A model generated the notes under the pieces. That model saw only the letters and a program-made list of their open reading frames with translations, made no database searches and was not told where the DNA came from. Source: Ruminococcus sp. UBA1409 (lineage in GTDB: Bacteria; Bacillota; Clostridia; Oscillospirales; Ruminococcaceae). From it: 6,293 bases of DNA. Position 1 is the stretch's first letter. Every line of letters starts with the position of its first letter. Both the position numbers and the translations under genes were made by a program. Below, piece by piece: positions 1-6,293 of the stretch. The stretch is from the NCBI GenBank assembly GCA_002305045.1, contig DBPX01000009.1, forward strand, positions 29,156 to 35,448, written 5' to 3'.

Positions 1-1062
1 TCCATGAACTGCCTGACCGAGGCTCTGGGAATGGGTCTTAGAGGAAACGGAACAATACCCGCCGTTTACTCCGAGAGGATAATCCTTGCCAAAAAGGCGG
101 GAATGGCTGTCATGGATATGATTAACAAAAACATAAGACCCAGGGACATCATGACCCGTGAGGCGTTTATGAACGCACTCACCGTCGACATGGCGATAGG
201 CTGCTCGACGAACAGCATGCTCCACCTCCCTGCGATAGCTCACGAGTGCGGGATAACCATAGACCTTGACATCGCAAACGATATCAGCGCAGTCACTCCT
301 AATCTTTGCCATCTGGCTCCGGCAGGAAAGACCTATGTCGAGGACCTCAACGAGGCTGGAGGAGTATACGCCGTCATGAACGAGCTTTCAAAGAAGGAAC
401 TTATCCACGGCGAGTGCCTGTGCGTCTCGGGAAGGACTATAGGCGAGGAGATATCAAGCTCCTATAATCTTGACCACTCGGTTATAAGACCGATTGACAA
501 TCCCTTCAGCGAGACGGGAGGAATTGCCGTGCTCAGGGGAAATCTCGCCCCGGAGGGAAGCGTTGTAAAGCGCTCTGCGGTAGCTCAGGAGATGCTTGTC
601 CACAAGGGACCCGCCAGGGTGTTCGACTGCGAGGAGGACGCTCAGGCTGCCATCAACGCCGGAAAAATCAAGCCGGGAGATGTCGTTGTCATAAGGTACG
701 AGGGGCCTAAGGGCGGTCCCGGTATGCGTGAGATGCTCAATCCCACCTCCTCGATAATGGGAATGGGTCTTGGAAACAGCGTCGCACTCATTACAGACGG
801 CAGATTCAGCGGAGCCACAAGGGGAGCCTGCGTAGGTCATATTACCCCGGAGGCGGCGTCCGGCGGACTTATAGGAGTCGTCGAGGAGGGAGATACCATT
901 CTTATCGACATCCCGGCAAACAAAATCGAGCTGCTTGTCCCCGAGGAGGAGCTAAAGGCAAGGCTTGAGAGCTTTACTCCCAAGAAAAAGGAGCTGTCAG
1001 GATATCTTAAGAGATATTCAAGGATGGTCTCGGGCGGAGCCTACGGGGCGATACTTGACTGA
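1..1062 (+). CDS. ilvD: Dihydroxy-acid dehydratase, C-terminal part (5' end outside window)
   Basis: This enzyme of the IlvD/Edd family dehydrates 2,3-dihydroxy-isovalerate and 2,3-dihydroxy-methylvalerate to the 2-keto acids in valine, leucine and isoleucine synthesis. It is cytosolic and uses an Fe-S cluster and a divalent metal. The reading frame is already open at base 1 ([10 protein letters not shown]), so the ATG at base 4 is internal. About 353 of a usual ~550 residues are present. Visible family blocks are [16 protein letters not shown], the [18 protein letters not shown] stretch, [28 protein letters not shown], and the family signature [13 protein letters not shown] at about 787-825, whose Ser is the proposed catalytic base. 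The Fe-S cysteine region should lie just upstream, outside the window. The stop codon TGA shares its A with the ATG of the next gene. Edd or a sugar-acid dehydratase is the alternative within the family, but the motifs and the length of the C-terminus fit IlvD best. Confidence 0.95.
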   Translation, partial: SMNCLTEALGMGLRGNGTIPAVYSERIILAKKAGMAVMDMINKNIRPRDIMTREAFMNALTVDMAIGCSTNSMLHLPAIAHECGITIDLDIANDISAVTPNLCHLAPAGKTYVEDLNEAGGVYAVMNELSKKELIHGECLCVSGRTIGEEISSSYNLDHSVIRPIDNPFSETGGIAVLRGNLAPEGSVVKRSAVAQEMLVHKGPARVFDCEEDAQAAINAGKIKPGDVVVIRYEGPKGGPGMREMLNPTSSIMGMGLGNSVALITDGRFSGATRGACVGHITPEAASGGLIGVVEEGDTILIDIPANKIELLVPEEELKARLESFTPKKKELSGYLKRYSRMVSGGAYGAILD

Positions 1063-2276
1063 TGGATACGGCTAGGTTTAAATCGCTGGGCGGCAGGCTC
1101 CTTACGCTCTGCGTGTTCAGAGAGCTTCTTGACGACCCGGTAATAAAATCGGTCTGTGAGCTTCTCAACTCGTCCTGGGACGGGACGAATACGGCGTCAC
1201 TTTACTGCGAGTTCTGCTCAAGGCTGTACAAAAGAAACGGCGGGGATATCTACGGCTGCGTCGAGCAGCTTGTGTTTGACAGCGAGAATGTCTATGTAAG
1301 AAAGATTGGAAAAAATATGCCTCCCGACGAGGCTGTAAAAAAGTCCTTGGAAAGAGAGCTTTTGATACTTGGAGAGCTTTGCTCGCTTGACAGCGGAGAG
1401 CTTATAGCCGCTATCGGCTGCGAGTACGAGCTGCCCGGGTTTATCTCAAATTCAAAAAGCGGGGACGCCGGGGACCTTCCGGCAGCCTATATGCACAGGC
1501 TTGAGAACATAAGAAAATACGGCTACGGCAGGTATTCCCACCATCCGATGTTCACAATAGGGGAGGGAGGAGAAATCCTCCCGGTCAAAAACCCGGACGG
1601 CATAAGGCTTGAGGAGCTGGCGGAGTACGAGCTCCAAAAGAATCAGATACTTGAAAACACCAAGGCTCTTCTGGAGGGCAGACCGGCGGCTAACATCCTT
1701 CTCACGGGGGACGCCGGAACCGGCAAGTCCTCAACCATAAAGGCGGTTGCCAACGAGCTTTACCCCGAGGGTCTTAGGATAATAGAGGTAAGAAAGGACC
1801 AGCTTGGATTCATCCCCGGGCTTCTTGACGAGCTGGCTGAGAATCCTCTTTGCTTTATCCTTTTCATAGACGATCTCTCGTTTTTGAGCGACGACGACGA
1901 TTTCAACGGCTTAAAGGCTGTTTTGGAAGGCTCGGTGTCCGCAAGGTCAAGGAATGTGGTGGTCTACGCCACCAGCAACCGCAGGCATATCGTCAGGGAG
2001 AGGTTTGAGGACAGAGAGGGCGGCGAGGTCCACAGAAACGACGCCATGCAGGAGATGATATCCCTGAGCGACCGCTTCGGGCTTCACATACTGTTCTCAA
2101 GGCCTGACAAGAAAACATATCTTAGCATAGTAGCCAAGCTCTGCCATTCTGCAGGGCTTGACCCCAACTCCCCTGACATCCAGGCTGAGGCTGAAAGATT
2201 CGCCCTCATGCGTGGAGGACGCTCCGCAAGGCTTGCAAGGCAGTTTGTGGACAGTCTAATAGCAGGGCAGGGGTAA
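1062..2276 (+). CDS. DUF815-family AAA+ ATP-binding protein
   Basis: The 404-residue protein belongs to the DUF815 branch of the AAA+ ATPases; no biochemical role is firmly established for this family. The first ~150 residues are a helical, poorly conserved region. The DUF815 core starts around YGRYSHHPMF (about 155-165). Walker A is GDAGTGKS (216-223), Walker B is FILFIDD (265-271), a sensor-1-like ATSNRRH follows at 303-309, SDRFG (336-340) supplies a candidate arginine finger, and GGRSAR (385-390) near the C-terminus resembles sensor 2. All the elements expected for ATP hydrolysis are therefore present. There is no signal peptide or membrane segment, so the protein should be cytosolic. The ATG overlaps the ilvD stop (TGATG) and has only a weak G-rich stretch upstream, which points to translational coupling with ilvD. 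The family call is sure; the cellular function is unknown. Confidence 0.9.
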   Translation: MDTARFKSLGGRLLTLCVFRELLDDPVIKSVCELLNSSWDGTNTASLYCEFCSRLYKRNGGDIYGCVEQLVFDSENVYVRKIGKNMPPDEAVKKSLERELLILGELCSLDSGELIAAIGCEYELPGFISNSKSGDAGDLPAAYMHRLENIRKYGYGRYSHHPMFTIGEGGEILPVKNPDGIRLEELAEYELQKNQILENTKALLEGRPAANILLTGDAGTGKSSTIKAVANELYPEGLRIIEVRKDQLGFIPGLLDELAENPLCFILFIDDLSFLSDDDDFNGLKAVLEGSVSARSRNVVVYATSNRRHIVRERFEDREGGEVHRNDAMQEMISLSDRFGLHILFSRPDKKTYLSIVAKLCHSAGLDPNSPDIQAEAERFALMRGGRSARLARQFVDSLIAGQG

Positions 2277-2310
2277 GCCGGACATAAAGAGCAGGGATAG
2301 TCCGAAATTT

Positions 2311-2347
2311 AAAAGTGGGCGTTGGCAAAATGCTAACGCCCATTTTT
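2311..2347. terminator. Bidirectional rho-independent terminator
   Basis: Arms GGGCGTTGGC (2317-2326) and GCTAACGCCC (2332-2341) pair over 10 bp with one G-T wobble around a 5-nt loop. The stem is preceded by AAAA and followed by ATTTTT, so the structure works on both strands. It lies between two convergent genes: 40 nt after the ATPase stop on the + strand, and about 20 nt after the YitT stop on the - strand. It probably ends both transcripts. Confidence 0.85.
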
Positions 2348-2366
2348 ATATGCCAAGTAATCACGC

Positions 2367-3263
2367 CTAGTCGATGGCGGAGTTTTGCTCCCTTGTTCCC
2401 TCGAACCGTCCTACGGTGTTGGAGACGCCGGAAATCGAGGCGAAGGAGCCTGGATATCTCCCGAGGATATTTTTCATCATTATCATCTGGTCCTTGTTGA
2501 TGACGCACATAAGAAGATTCTTTTTCTCGTGGGTATAGCAGCCCTCGGCGTTTATCATGGTTGCGGAGTGGCCAAGCTCGGTGATGATGTCCCTTGATAT
2601 CTCCTCGGGATGGTCGGTTATTATCTCGAACTTTATAGCCTCCCTCGAGCCCTTGAGCATCCTGTCGCTGACATTGCTCAGGAAGTAGGAATAGAGTATG
2701 CACAAAAGAACAGGCTCGATTTCGTAGTCGTAGACAAAGAAGGATACAATCGCTACGATTGCGTTTAGAACAAAGCCCACCCAAACGAAGTTATAGGAGG
2801 GGAAAAACTTGTGGATTATTGCCGCCATCAGGTCGGTGCCGCCCGAGCTGCAATTTGCAAAGAAGGTAAAGCCAAGTATCGCTCCGTTGATGATTCCGGC
2901 GGCTAAAGGTCCTAAAAGCCTGCTGGTGCCGTTCTCGGTGAGGTAAATAAAGCTGGAGAGGTCTAAAAACGGCTCCTGGAGCAAAACAAGCATCGAGGAA
3001 AATACCAGGATGTAGACAAAGGTCTTGACGGCGAACTCCTTGTCCACCCAGATGAATACAGCTACTATAAGAGGAAGATTAATCAAAAACGAGAGATATC
3101 CTGCGTTAATCCCAAAGGAATGCTGAATCATCGTCGCAACGCCGCCAAGCCCTGCCGGGGCGAAGCTGTTGGGAAAGATGAAGATGATGTAAACCAGGCT
3201 GGACGCCATCGCCAGACCGCAGATAGTAAGATACTCGTATATAAACCTGAACGCCCGTTTCAT
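2367..3263 (-). CDS. YitT family membrane protein (DUF161 + DUF2179)
   Basis: This is a 298-residue integral membrane protein of the YitT family, common in Firmicutes; its transported substrate or other role is not established. About six hydrophobic segments are visible, near residues 8-30, 55-73, 79-97, 116-136, 158-178 and 182-199. Family glycine motifs are present: AGLGGVATMI (37-46), and NCSSGGTDLMAA (137-148) after the fourth segment. A soluble C-terminal DUF2179 domain (about 207-290) contains ITDHPEEISRDI and ends with the typical PGSFASISGVSNTVGRF block. I chose the start at 3263 rather than the in-frame ATG six codons upstream because AAAGGAG (3270-3276) sits 6 nt before it and would fall inside the longer reading frame. 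The gene stands alone, convergent with the DUF815 gene, with its own promoter region upstream. Confidence 0.92.
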   Translation of the reverse strand: MKRAFRFIYEYLTICGLAMASSLVYIIFIFPNSFAPAGLGGVATMIQHSFGINAGYLSFLINLPLIVAVFIWVDKEFAVKTFVYILVFSSMLVLLQEPFLDLSSFIYLTENGTSRLLGPLAAGIINGAILGFTFFANCSSGGTDLMAAIIHKFFPSYNFVWVGFVLNAIVAIVSFFVYDYEIEPVLLCILYSYFLSNVSDRMLKGSREAIKFEIITDHPEEISRDIITELGHSATMINAEGCYTHEKKNLLMCVINKDQMIMMKNILGRYPGSFASISGVSNTVGRFEGTREQNSAID

Positions 3264-3307
3264 GTAGTTCTCCTTTCGCATCCCGGAAGCTTATATTTCC
3301 AATTAAT

Positions 3308-3336
3308 AATATAACCTCTGCGGCTGTAAAAATCAA
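3308..3336 (-). promoter_or_regulatory. Proximal sigma-A-like promoter candidate for the YitT gene
   Basis: Read on the - strand, a -35-like TTGATT (3331-3336) is separated by exactly 17 nt from a -10-like TATATT (3308-3313). Transcription would start near 3300, leaving a leader of roughly 37 nt before the YitT ATG at 3263. The match is inferred from consensus resemblance only. Confidence 0.5.
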
Positions 3337-3353
3337 TAGGTAGAAGCGATAGA

Positions 3354-3384
3354 ATTATATAGTTTGTAAGGGCGTTTTGTACAA
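3354..3384 (-). promoter_or_regulatory. Distal sigma-A-like promoter candidate for the YitT gene
   Basis: Read on the - strand, TTGTAC (3379-3384) is followed after 17 nt by TATATA (3356-3361). A perfect TATAAT (3354-3359) overlaps it at a 19-nt spacing. The leader would be roughly 80-85 nt. A perfect inverted repeat lies about 10 nt upstream of the -35 element, where an activator or repressor could act. Confidence 0.5.
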
Positions 3385-3394
3385 TTAATACCCA

Positions 3395-3419
3395 ATTTGT
3401 CCTTATATGAAGGACAAAT
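3395..3419. repeat. Perfect inverted repeat, candidate operator
   Basis: The arms ATTTGTCCTT (3395-3404) and AAGGACAAAT (3410-3419) are exact reverse complements separated by the 5-nt spacer ATATG. No T-run follows on either strand, so this is not a standard terminator. Its place just upstream of a promoter candidate for the YitT gene suggests a binding site for a dimeric regulator. I do not recognise the box as that of a known regulator family. Confidence 0.6.
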
Positions 3420-3468
3420 GTTTATTCTCAGGGAGATAAGCGAGGCTATCTGGCTGTTTTTGGAGACG

Positions 3469-3500
3469 GAAAAAAGCCCCGCCTTTTAAAAAGACGGGGC
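3469..3500 (-). terminator. Rho-independent terminator of the alaS-HIT-phosphoribosyltransferase operon
   Basis: On the - strand GCCCCGTC pairs with GGCGGGGC (one T-G wobble), extended by T-A pairs toward the loop, and is followed directly by a run of six T (3470-3475 as A on the + strand). It lies about 95 nt after the phosphoribosyltransferase stop. On the + strand the 3' flank is GCAAGG rather than a T-run, so it is directional. Confidence 0.88.
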
Positions 3501-3593
3501 GCAAGGCCTCTATTGGCTCAAATGCTGAGAAATCATAGCTCACCGGCGCCTGTTTTTATCCCCGGAGGCTTAAAATGCGGCGGGAAGTCTATC

Positions 3594-4142
3594 CTATTTA
3601 AAGAAAAGAGGGAGCTTTTCAAGATAGATTATATCCACTCTGTCGGCGGCTTCGCCCTCAGCCAGGGGAGCACAGCTTCCGACTATCTCGCCTCCGACAC
3701 GGTGTACAAGCTCTGTGACAGCCTCAAGCGACTTTCCGGTGGAGATTACATCGTCGACTATGAGGACTCTTTTTCCCTTTAGCCTGTCTGCGTCCTCTGA
3801 GGAGAGCCAGAGGCTCTGCACCTGCTCGGTGGTGATGGACTTTACGGTTATCGAGACCGGCTCGGTCATATAGAGCTTGGGAGCCTTTCTTATTACGATA
3901 TAGCTCATGCCGTTGCCCTTCTGCCTTGCCATCTCGTAGGCGAGCGGTATGCTCTTTGCCTCCGGGGTGACTATAATGTCAAACTCGGGGACTCTTTTAA
4001 GAAGCTCTGCGGCGCAGCTTATAGTAAGCTCGACATCGGAGAACATTATAAAGGCTGCGATATCGAGATGCTCTCCTGCCTCGCAGATGGGAAGCTCTCT
4101 TGTAAGTCCGGCTATTTTAAGAGTATAGGTTTTTCTTTCCAT
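3594..4142 (-). CDS. Type I phosphoribosyltransferase, purine (Apt/Xpt/PurR-like)
   Basis: This 182-residue protein is probably a cytosolic purine-type phosphoribosyltransferase that joins a base to PRPP. The PRPP-binding motif VLIVDDVISTGKS lies at 126-138 with the two Asp residues intact. A preceding TPEAKSIPLAYEMA block (59-72) and IVIRKAPKL (82-90) resemble the corresponding parts of adenine and xanthine phosphoribosyltransferases. The layout ending in VQSLWLSSEDADRLKGKR also recalls the effector domain of PurR, but there is no N-terminal DNA-binding domain here. The start at 4142 is chosen because GGAGGG (4150-4155) lies 7 nt upstream; the frame stays open further upstream only because it overlaps the HIT gene. 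It is the last gene of the operon, 4 nt after the HIT stop. Class is confident; the base it uses (adenine, xanthine, other) cannot be decided from sequence alone. Confidence 0.85.
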   Translation of the reverse strand: MERKTYTLKIAGLTRELPICEAGEHLDIAAFIMFSDVELTISCAAELLKRVPEFDIIVTPEAKSIPLAYEMARQKGNGMSYIVIRKAPKLYMTEPVSITVKSITTEQVQSLWLSSEDADRLKGKRVLIVDDVISTGKSLEAVTELVHRVGGEIVGSCAPLAEGEAADRVDIIYLEKLPLFFK

Positions 4143-4155
4143 AATTTTACCCTCC
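4143..4155 (-). promoter_or_regulatory. Ribosome binding site of the phosphoribosyltransferase inside the HIT gene end
   Basis: GGAGGG (4150-4155) forms the last two codons (Gly-Gly) of the HIT gene, and the HIT stop TAA falls within the 7-nt spacer before the ATG at 4142. This decides the phosphoribosyltransferase start and couples the two genes: ribosomes terminating on HIT are already at the next start. Confidence 0.8.
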
Positions 4156-4494
4156 GATACTGCACATTCCGCCAAGCGGCTTTCCCGCCAGCAGATGGAA
4201 GTGAAGATGAAACACCGTCTGTCCGGCGTCGGCCCCGCAGTTGGAGACCACACGGTATCCGCCGTCAAGCCCCATGTCCCCGGCGACCCTTGAAATGGCT
4301 TCAAAGATTTTAGAGACTACAGCCGAATTTTCGGGAGTGATTCCTCCCATGCCGCTTATATGCTCCTTTGGAATAAAAAGGATGTGAACGGGAGCGGCAG
4401 GAGCTATGTCCTCAAAGGCATAGCAGAACTCGTCCTCGTAGACCTTTTTTGACGGTATCTCCTTATTTGCGATTTTGCAGAACAGGCAATCCAT
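4147..4494 (-). CDS. HIT (histidine triad) family protein, Hint type
   Basis: The 115-residue protein is the usual length for bacterial Hint-type nucleoside phosphoramidase/AMP-conjugate hydrolases. The histidine triad H96-L-H98-F-H100-LL is complete; by family knowledge the middle His is the nucleophile that takes up AMP. The N-terminal CLFCKI (Cys3, Cys6), together with KEHI (His45), fits the zinc site seen in many Hint proteins. The typical block IPSKKVYEDEFCYAFEDIAP follows. A ribosome binding site GGGAGGA (4501-4507) sits 6 nt before the ATG. The gene lies 22 nt after alaS, and its last two Gly codons form the ribosome binding site of the next gene, so the three are cotranscribed. The natural substrate is not shown by the sequence. 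Confidence 0.94.
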   Translation of the reverse strand: MDCLFCKIANKEIPSKKVYEDEFCYAFEDIAPAAPVHILFIPKEHISGMGGITPENSAVVSKIFEAISRVAGDMGLDGGYRVVSNCGADAGQTVFHLHFHLLAGKPLGGMCSIGG

Positions 4495-4516
4495 ATTAAA
4501 TCCTCCCTCGTAATTT

Positions 4517-6293
4517 TTATTTTCCGGCAGCCAAAAACTCCCTGAGAATATCGTCGACCTGCATCATGGCGGCGCCCAGCTTTTCCTCGTCTCCTCCGCC
4601 TGCCATTGCGGTCTCTGGCCGTCCTCCGCCCTTTCCGCCTATGAGCGAGGCGACACGGGAGACAAGCTTTCCGGCAGGAACGCCACGGCTTACAGCCTCC
4701 TTGCCGCAGGCGGCGCAGAGGTTGACTCTGCCCTCGTTTACGCAGGCCATGACCACAACGATGTCGTCGTCCTTGCTCCTTATCGACTCAGCCATTCTCC
4801 TTATATCGTCAGGCTTGGCTCCGTTTACATTCGAGACGACAAGCTTAATGCCGTCGATAATAACGACATTTGCCAAAAGCGCACTCGAGCGAAGCTCCGC
4901 AATAGCGTCTGACATGGCGGAGTTCTTTCTCTCAAGCTCTCTTAGCTCCTCCTGGACAGCGTGACACCTTCTTGCCAGGTCGTTCGGGTTGGCAAGCTTT
5001 AGAGCAGCCGCCGATTCGTTTATAAGACCGAGACTGCGGTTTATGAAGTCGAGCACTCCCTTTCCTGTGACAGCCTCGATACGCCTTACTCCGGCGGCAA
5101 CACCCGACTCGCTTGTAATCTTGAAAAGACCGATTTTGGAGGTGGAGTCAAGATGGGTTCCTCCGCAAAGCTCGATGGAGGCGTCCTCCATGCTGACGAC
5201 TCTAACAGTATCGCCGTACTTCTCGCCGAAGAGAGCCATGGCTCCAAGCCTTTTAGCCTCGTCGATAGGCATCTCCGAGGTGGTTATCGGGATTGCGCTC
5301 AGAATAAAGGAGTTTACAAGCTCCTCGACCGCCGAGAGCTCCTCTTGGGTCATTGCGGCGAAGTGGGAGAAGTCAAACCTGAGCCTGTCCGCCGTGACGA
5401 GCTGTCCCGCCTGGTGGACATGGTCGCCCAGCACCCTTCTCAGGGCTGACTGCAAAAGATGGGCGCAGGAGTGGTTTCTCATTATGCTGAGCCTGTTTTC
5501 CCTGTCGACCTCGAAGTGAGCCTGCTCGCCCGACTCGATTGCTCCCTCCTCGACTATTACCCTGTGGGCAATCTTGTCGCCGACAGCCTTCTGAGTGTCT
5601 AAAACACGGCATTTACCCGTCTTTGTGGTGATATATCCGATGTCTCCCGCCTGACCGCCGCTCTCGGCGTAAAACGGGGACTCGCTCGAAACGATGTAGA
5701 CCTCCTCGCCGGCTCCGGCAGCGTCTACAAGAGAGTCCTCGGTGGCGATGTAGTCGATGGAGACATCATCCTCGAGGCGGTCATAGCCTACAAATTTGGA
5801 GCTGTACTCCCTTGATATCTTGTGGAACACCGTCTCGTCGGCGCCCATGTACTTGGAATCGCCCCTTGCAGCCCTCGCCGTTTCCTTCTGGACGGCAAGA
5901 GCCTTAACAAAGCCCTCCTCGTCAAGCTCGATGCCACGCTCCTGCAGGATTTCCCTGGTGAGGTCTATCGGGAAGCCGTAGGTATCAGAAAGAGAGAACA
6001 CCTTTTTGCCGTCTAAAACCCTTGAAAGGTGCTTTGAGAAGATTTCGTCGATGTAGCCGTTAAGAATTACAAGCCCACGGTCTATAGTCTCGTTGAAGTT
6101 TCTTTCCTCGTTTGTAAGCAGCCTTACGATGTAGTCGTACTTTTCCTCAAGCTCGGAATACTCGCACTTGGAGCAATCCACCACCGTCCTTACAAGGTCC
6201 TTAAGGAACAGCCCGTTTATGCCAAGGAGCTTTCCGTGGCGGACAGCCCTTCTTAAAAGCCTTCTCATGACATAGCCCCTGCCCTCGTTGGAG
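4517..6293 (-). CDS. alaS: Alanyl-tRNA synthetase, C-terminal two thirds (5' end outside window)
   Basis: AlaRS charges tRNA-Ala with alanine and hydrolyses misacylated Ser/Gly-tRNA. The frame runs to the window edge with SNEGRGYVMRRLLRRAVRHGKLLG-like family sequence, so the Met at 6268 is internal and not a start. About 591 of a usual ~875 residues are present; the N-terminal catalytic core, roughly 285 residues, is missing. In order one sees the helical tRNA-recognition region, the editing domain with HSCAH (HxxxH, 5459-5473) and CGGTH (5153-5167), which provide the metal ligands, a coiled segment (ELRELERKNSAMSDAIAEL), and the C-terminal DHHA1/C-Ala domain with GGKGGGRPETAMAGG near the end. 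No frameshift or missing key residue is seen. It heads the visible part of an operon with the HIT and phosphoribosyltransferase genes; its promoter (and any T-box) would lie outside the window. Confidence 0.98.
   Translation of the reverse strand, partial: SNEGRGYVMRRLLRRAVRHGKLLGINGLFLKDLVRTVVDCSKCEYSELEEKYDYIVRLLTNEERNFNETIDRGLVILNGYIDEIFSKHLSRVLDGKKVFSLSDTYGFPIDLTREILQERGIELDEEGFVKALAVQKETARAARGDSKYMGADETVFHKISREYSSKFVGYDRLEDDVSIDYIATEDSLVDAAGAGEEVYIVSSESPFYAESGGQAGDIGYITTKTGKCRVLDTQKAVGDKIAHRVIVEEGAIESGEQAHFEVDRENRLSIMRNHSCAHLLQSALRRVLGDHVHQAGQLVTADRLRFDFSHFAAMTQEELSAVEELVNSFILSAIPITTSEMPIDEAKRLGAMALFGEKYGDTVRVVSMEDASIELCGGTHLDSTSKIGLFKITSESGVAAGVRRIEAVTGKGVLDFINRSLGLINESAAALKLANPNDLARRCHAVQEELRELERKNSAMSDAIAELRSSALLANVVIIDGIKLVVSNVNGAKPDDIRRMAESIRSKDDDIVVVMACVNEGRVNLCAACGKEAVSRGVPAGKLVSRVASLIGGKGGGRPETAMAGGGDEEKLGAAMMQVDDILREFLAAGK

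Larger units (their letters stand above)
3264..3593. other. Intergenic region between two - strand units
   Basis: This gap of about 330 bases holds no convincing gene. From right to left it contains the short 3' untranslated stretch after the phosphoribosyltransferase gene (3501-3593), that operon's terminator (3469-3500), a 48-nt stretch with nothing recognisable, a perfect inverted repeat (3395-3419), two promoter candidates for the YitT gene, and its AAAGGAG ribosome binding site. The part at 3290-3400 is clearly more AT-rich than the flanking genes, as expected for a promoter region. Confidence 0.75.

Noticed and set aside
2279..2304. CGGAC ... GTCCG inverted repeat after the ATPase stop
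   Set aside because: The arms are only 5 bp with a 16-nt loop and no T-run; such matches arise by chance, and a far better terminator follows.
2206..2784. 192-codon open frame on the - strand across the ATPase end and the YitT gene
   Set aside because: It is out of frame with the YitT gene, spans the shared terminator, and its translation is Arg/His-rich without any recognisable motif.
3264..3281. Upstream ATG at 3281 as the YitT gene start
   Set aside because: The AAAGGAG ribosome binding site lies between this ATG and the next one at 3263, so only the downstream ATG is well placed for initiation.
3501..3593. Possible small gene or RNA between the phosphoribosyltransferase stop and its terminator
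   Set aside because: The only - strand ATG I noticed opens an 8-codon frame, and no stable hairpin other than the terminator is evident.
4143..4304. Longer N-terminus (54 extra residues) for the phosphoribosyltransferase
   Set aside because: The extension overlaps the HIT gene in another frame, its sequence matches no phosphoribosyltransferase N-terminus, and a strong GGAGGG lies 7 nt before the start at 4142.
4989..5519. 176-codon open frame on the + strand opposite alaS
   Set aside because: It lies entirely inside the well-supported alaS coding region, has low-complexity Ser-rich translation typical of an antisense shadow, and shows no ribosome binding site or family motif.
6266..6268. 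ATG at 6268 as the alaS start
   Set aside because: The frame continues upstream to the window edge with SNEGRGYV, a highly conserved internal AlaRS block, so the gene is truncated by the window and not short.

Overview
The window looks like ordinary chromosomal DNA from an anaerobic member of the Firmicutes, most likely a Clostridia/Ruminococcaceae-type gut bacterium. This is an inference from three things: strong GGAGG-type ribosome binding sites, a DUF161/DUF2179 YitT membrane protein, and the family resemblance of the proteins. Base composition is fairly even across the window, and nothing suggests recent transfer. I see no phage, transposon, CRISPR array, rRNA or tRNA.

Left part (1-2347, + strand). 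The window opens inside ilvD (dihydroxy-acid dehydratase, branched-chain amino acid synthesis), of which the C-terminal 353 residues are present. Its stop codon shares a base with the start codon of a DUF815-type AAA+ ATPase gene, so the two are probably translationally coupled. A strong hairpin flanked by A and T runs ends this unit. It is symmetric enough to also stop the gene that converges from the right.

Middle (2367-3593). A YitT-family membrane protein is encoded on the - strand. Its upstream region holds two stacked sigma-A-like promoter candidates and a perfect 10-bp-arm inverted repeat just upstream of the distal one, which is a candidate operator. The terminator of the next operon lies at the far end of this gap.

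Right part (3469-6293, - strand). The genes read alaS (alanyl-tRNA synthetase, C-terminal 591 residues; the 5' end is beyond the window), then a HIT-family nucleotide hydrolase, then a type I phosphoribosyltransferase, then a rho-independent terminator. Gaps of 22 and 4 nt, with the last ribosome binding site embedded in the end of the HIT gene, indicate one operon. A possible common theme is nucleotide/adenylate handling next to a synthetase: aminoacyl-AMP formation, AMP-conjugate hydrolysis, and PRPP-dependent base salvage.

I do not see a convincing undescribed system. The points most worth a second look are the inverted repeat upstream of the YitT gene, the ilvD-DUF815 coupling, and the unassigned specificity of the phosphoribosyltransferase.
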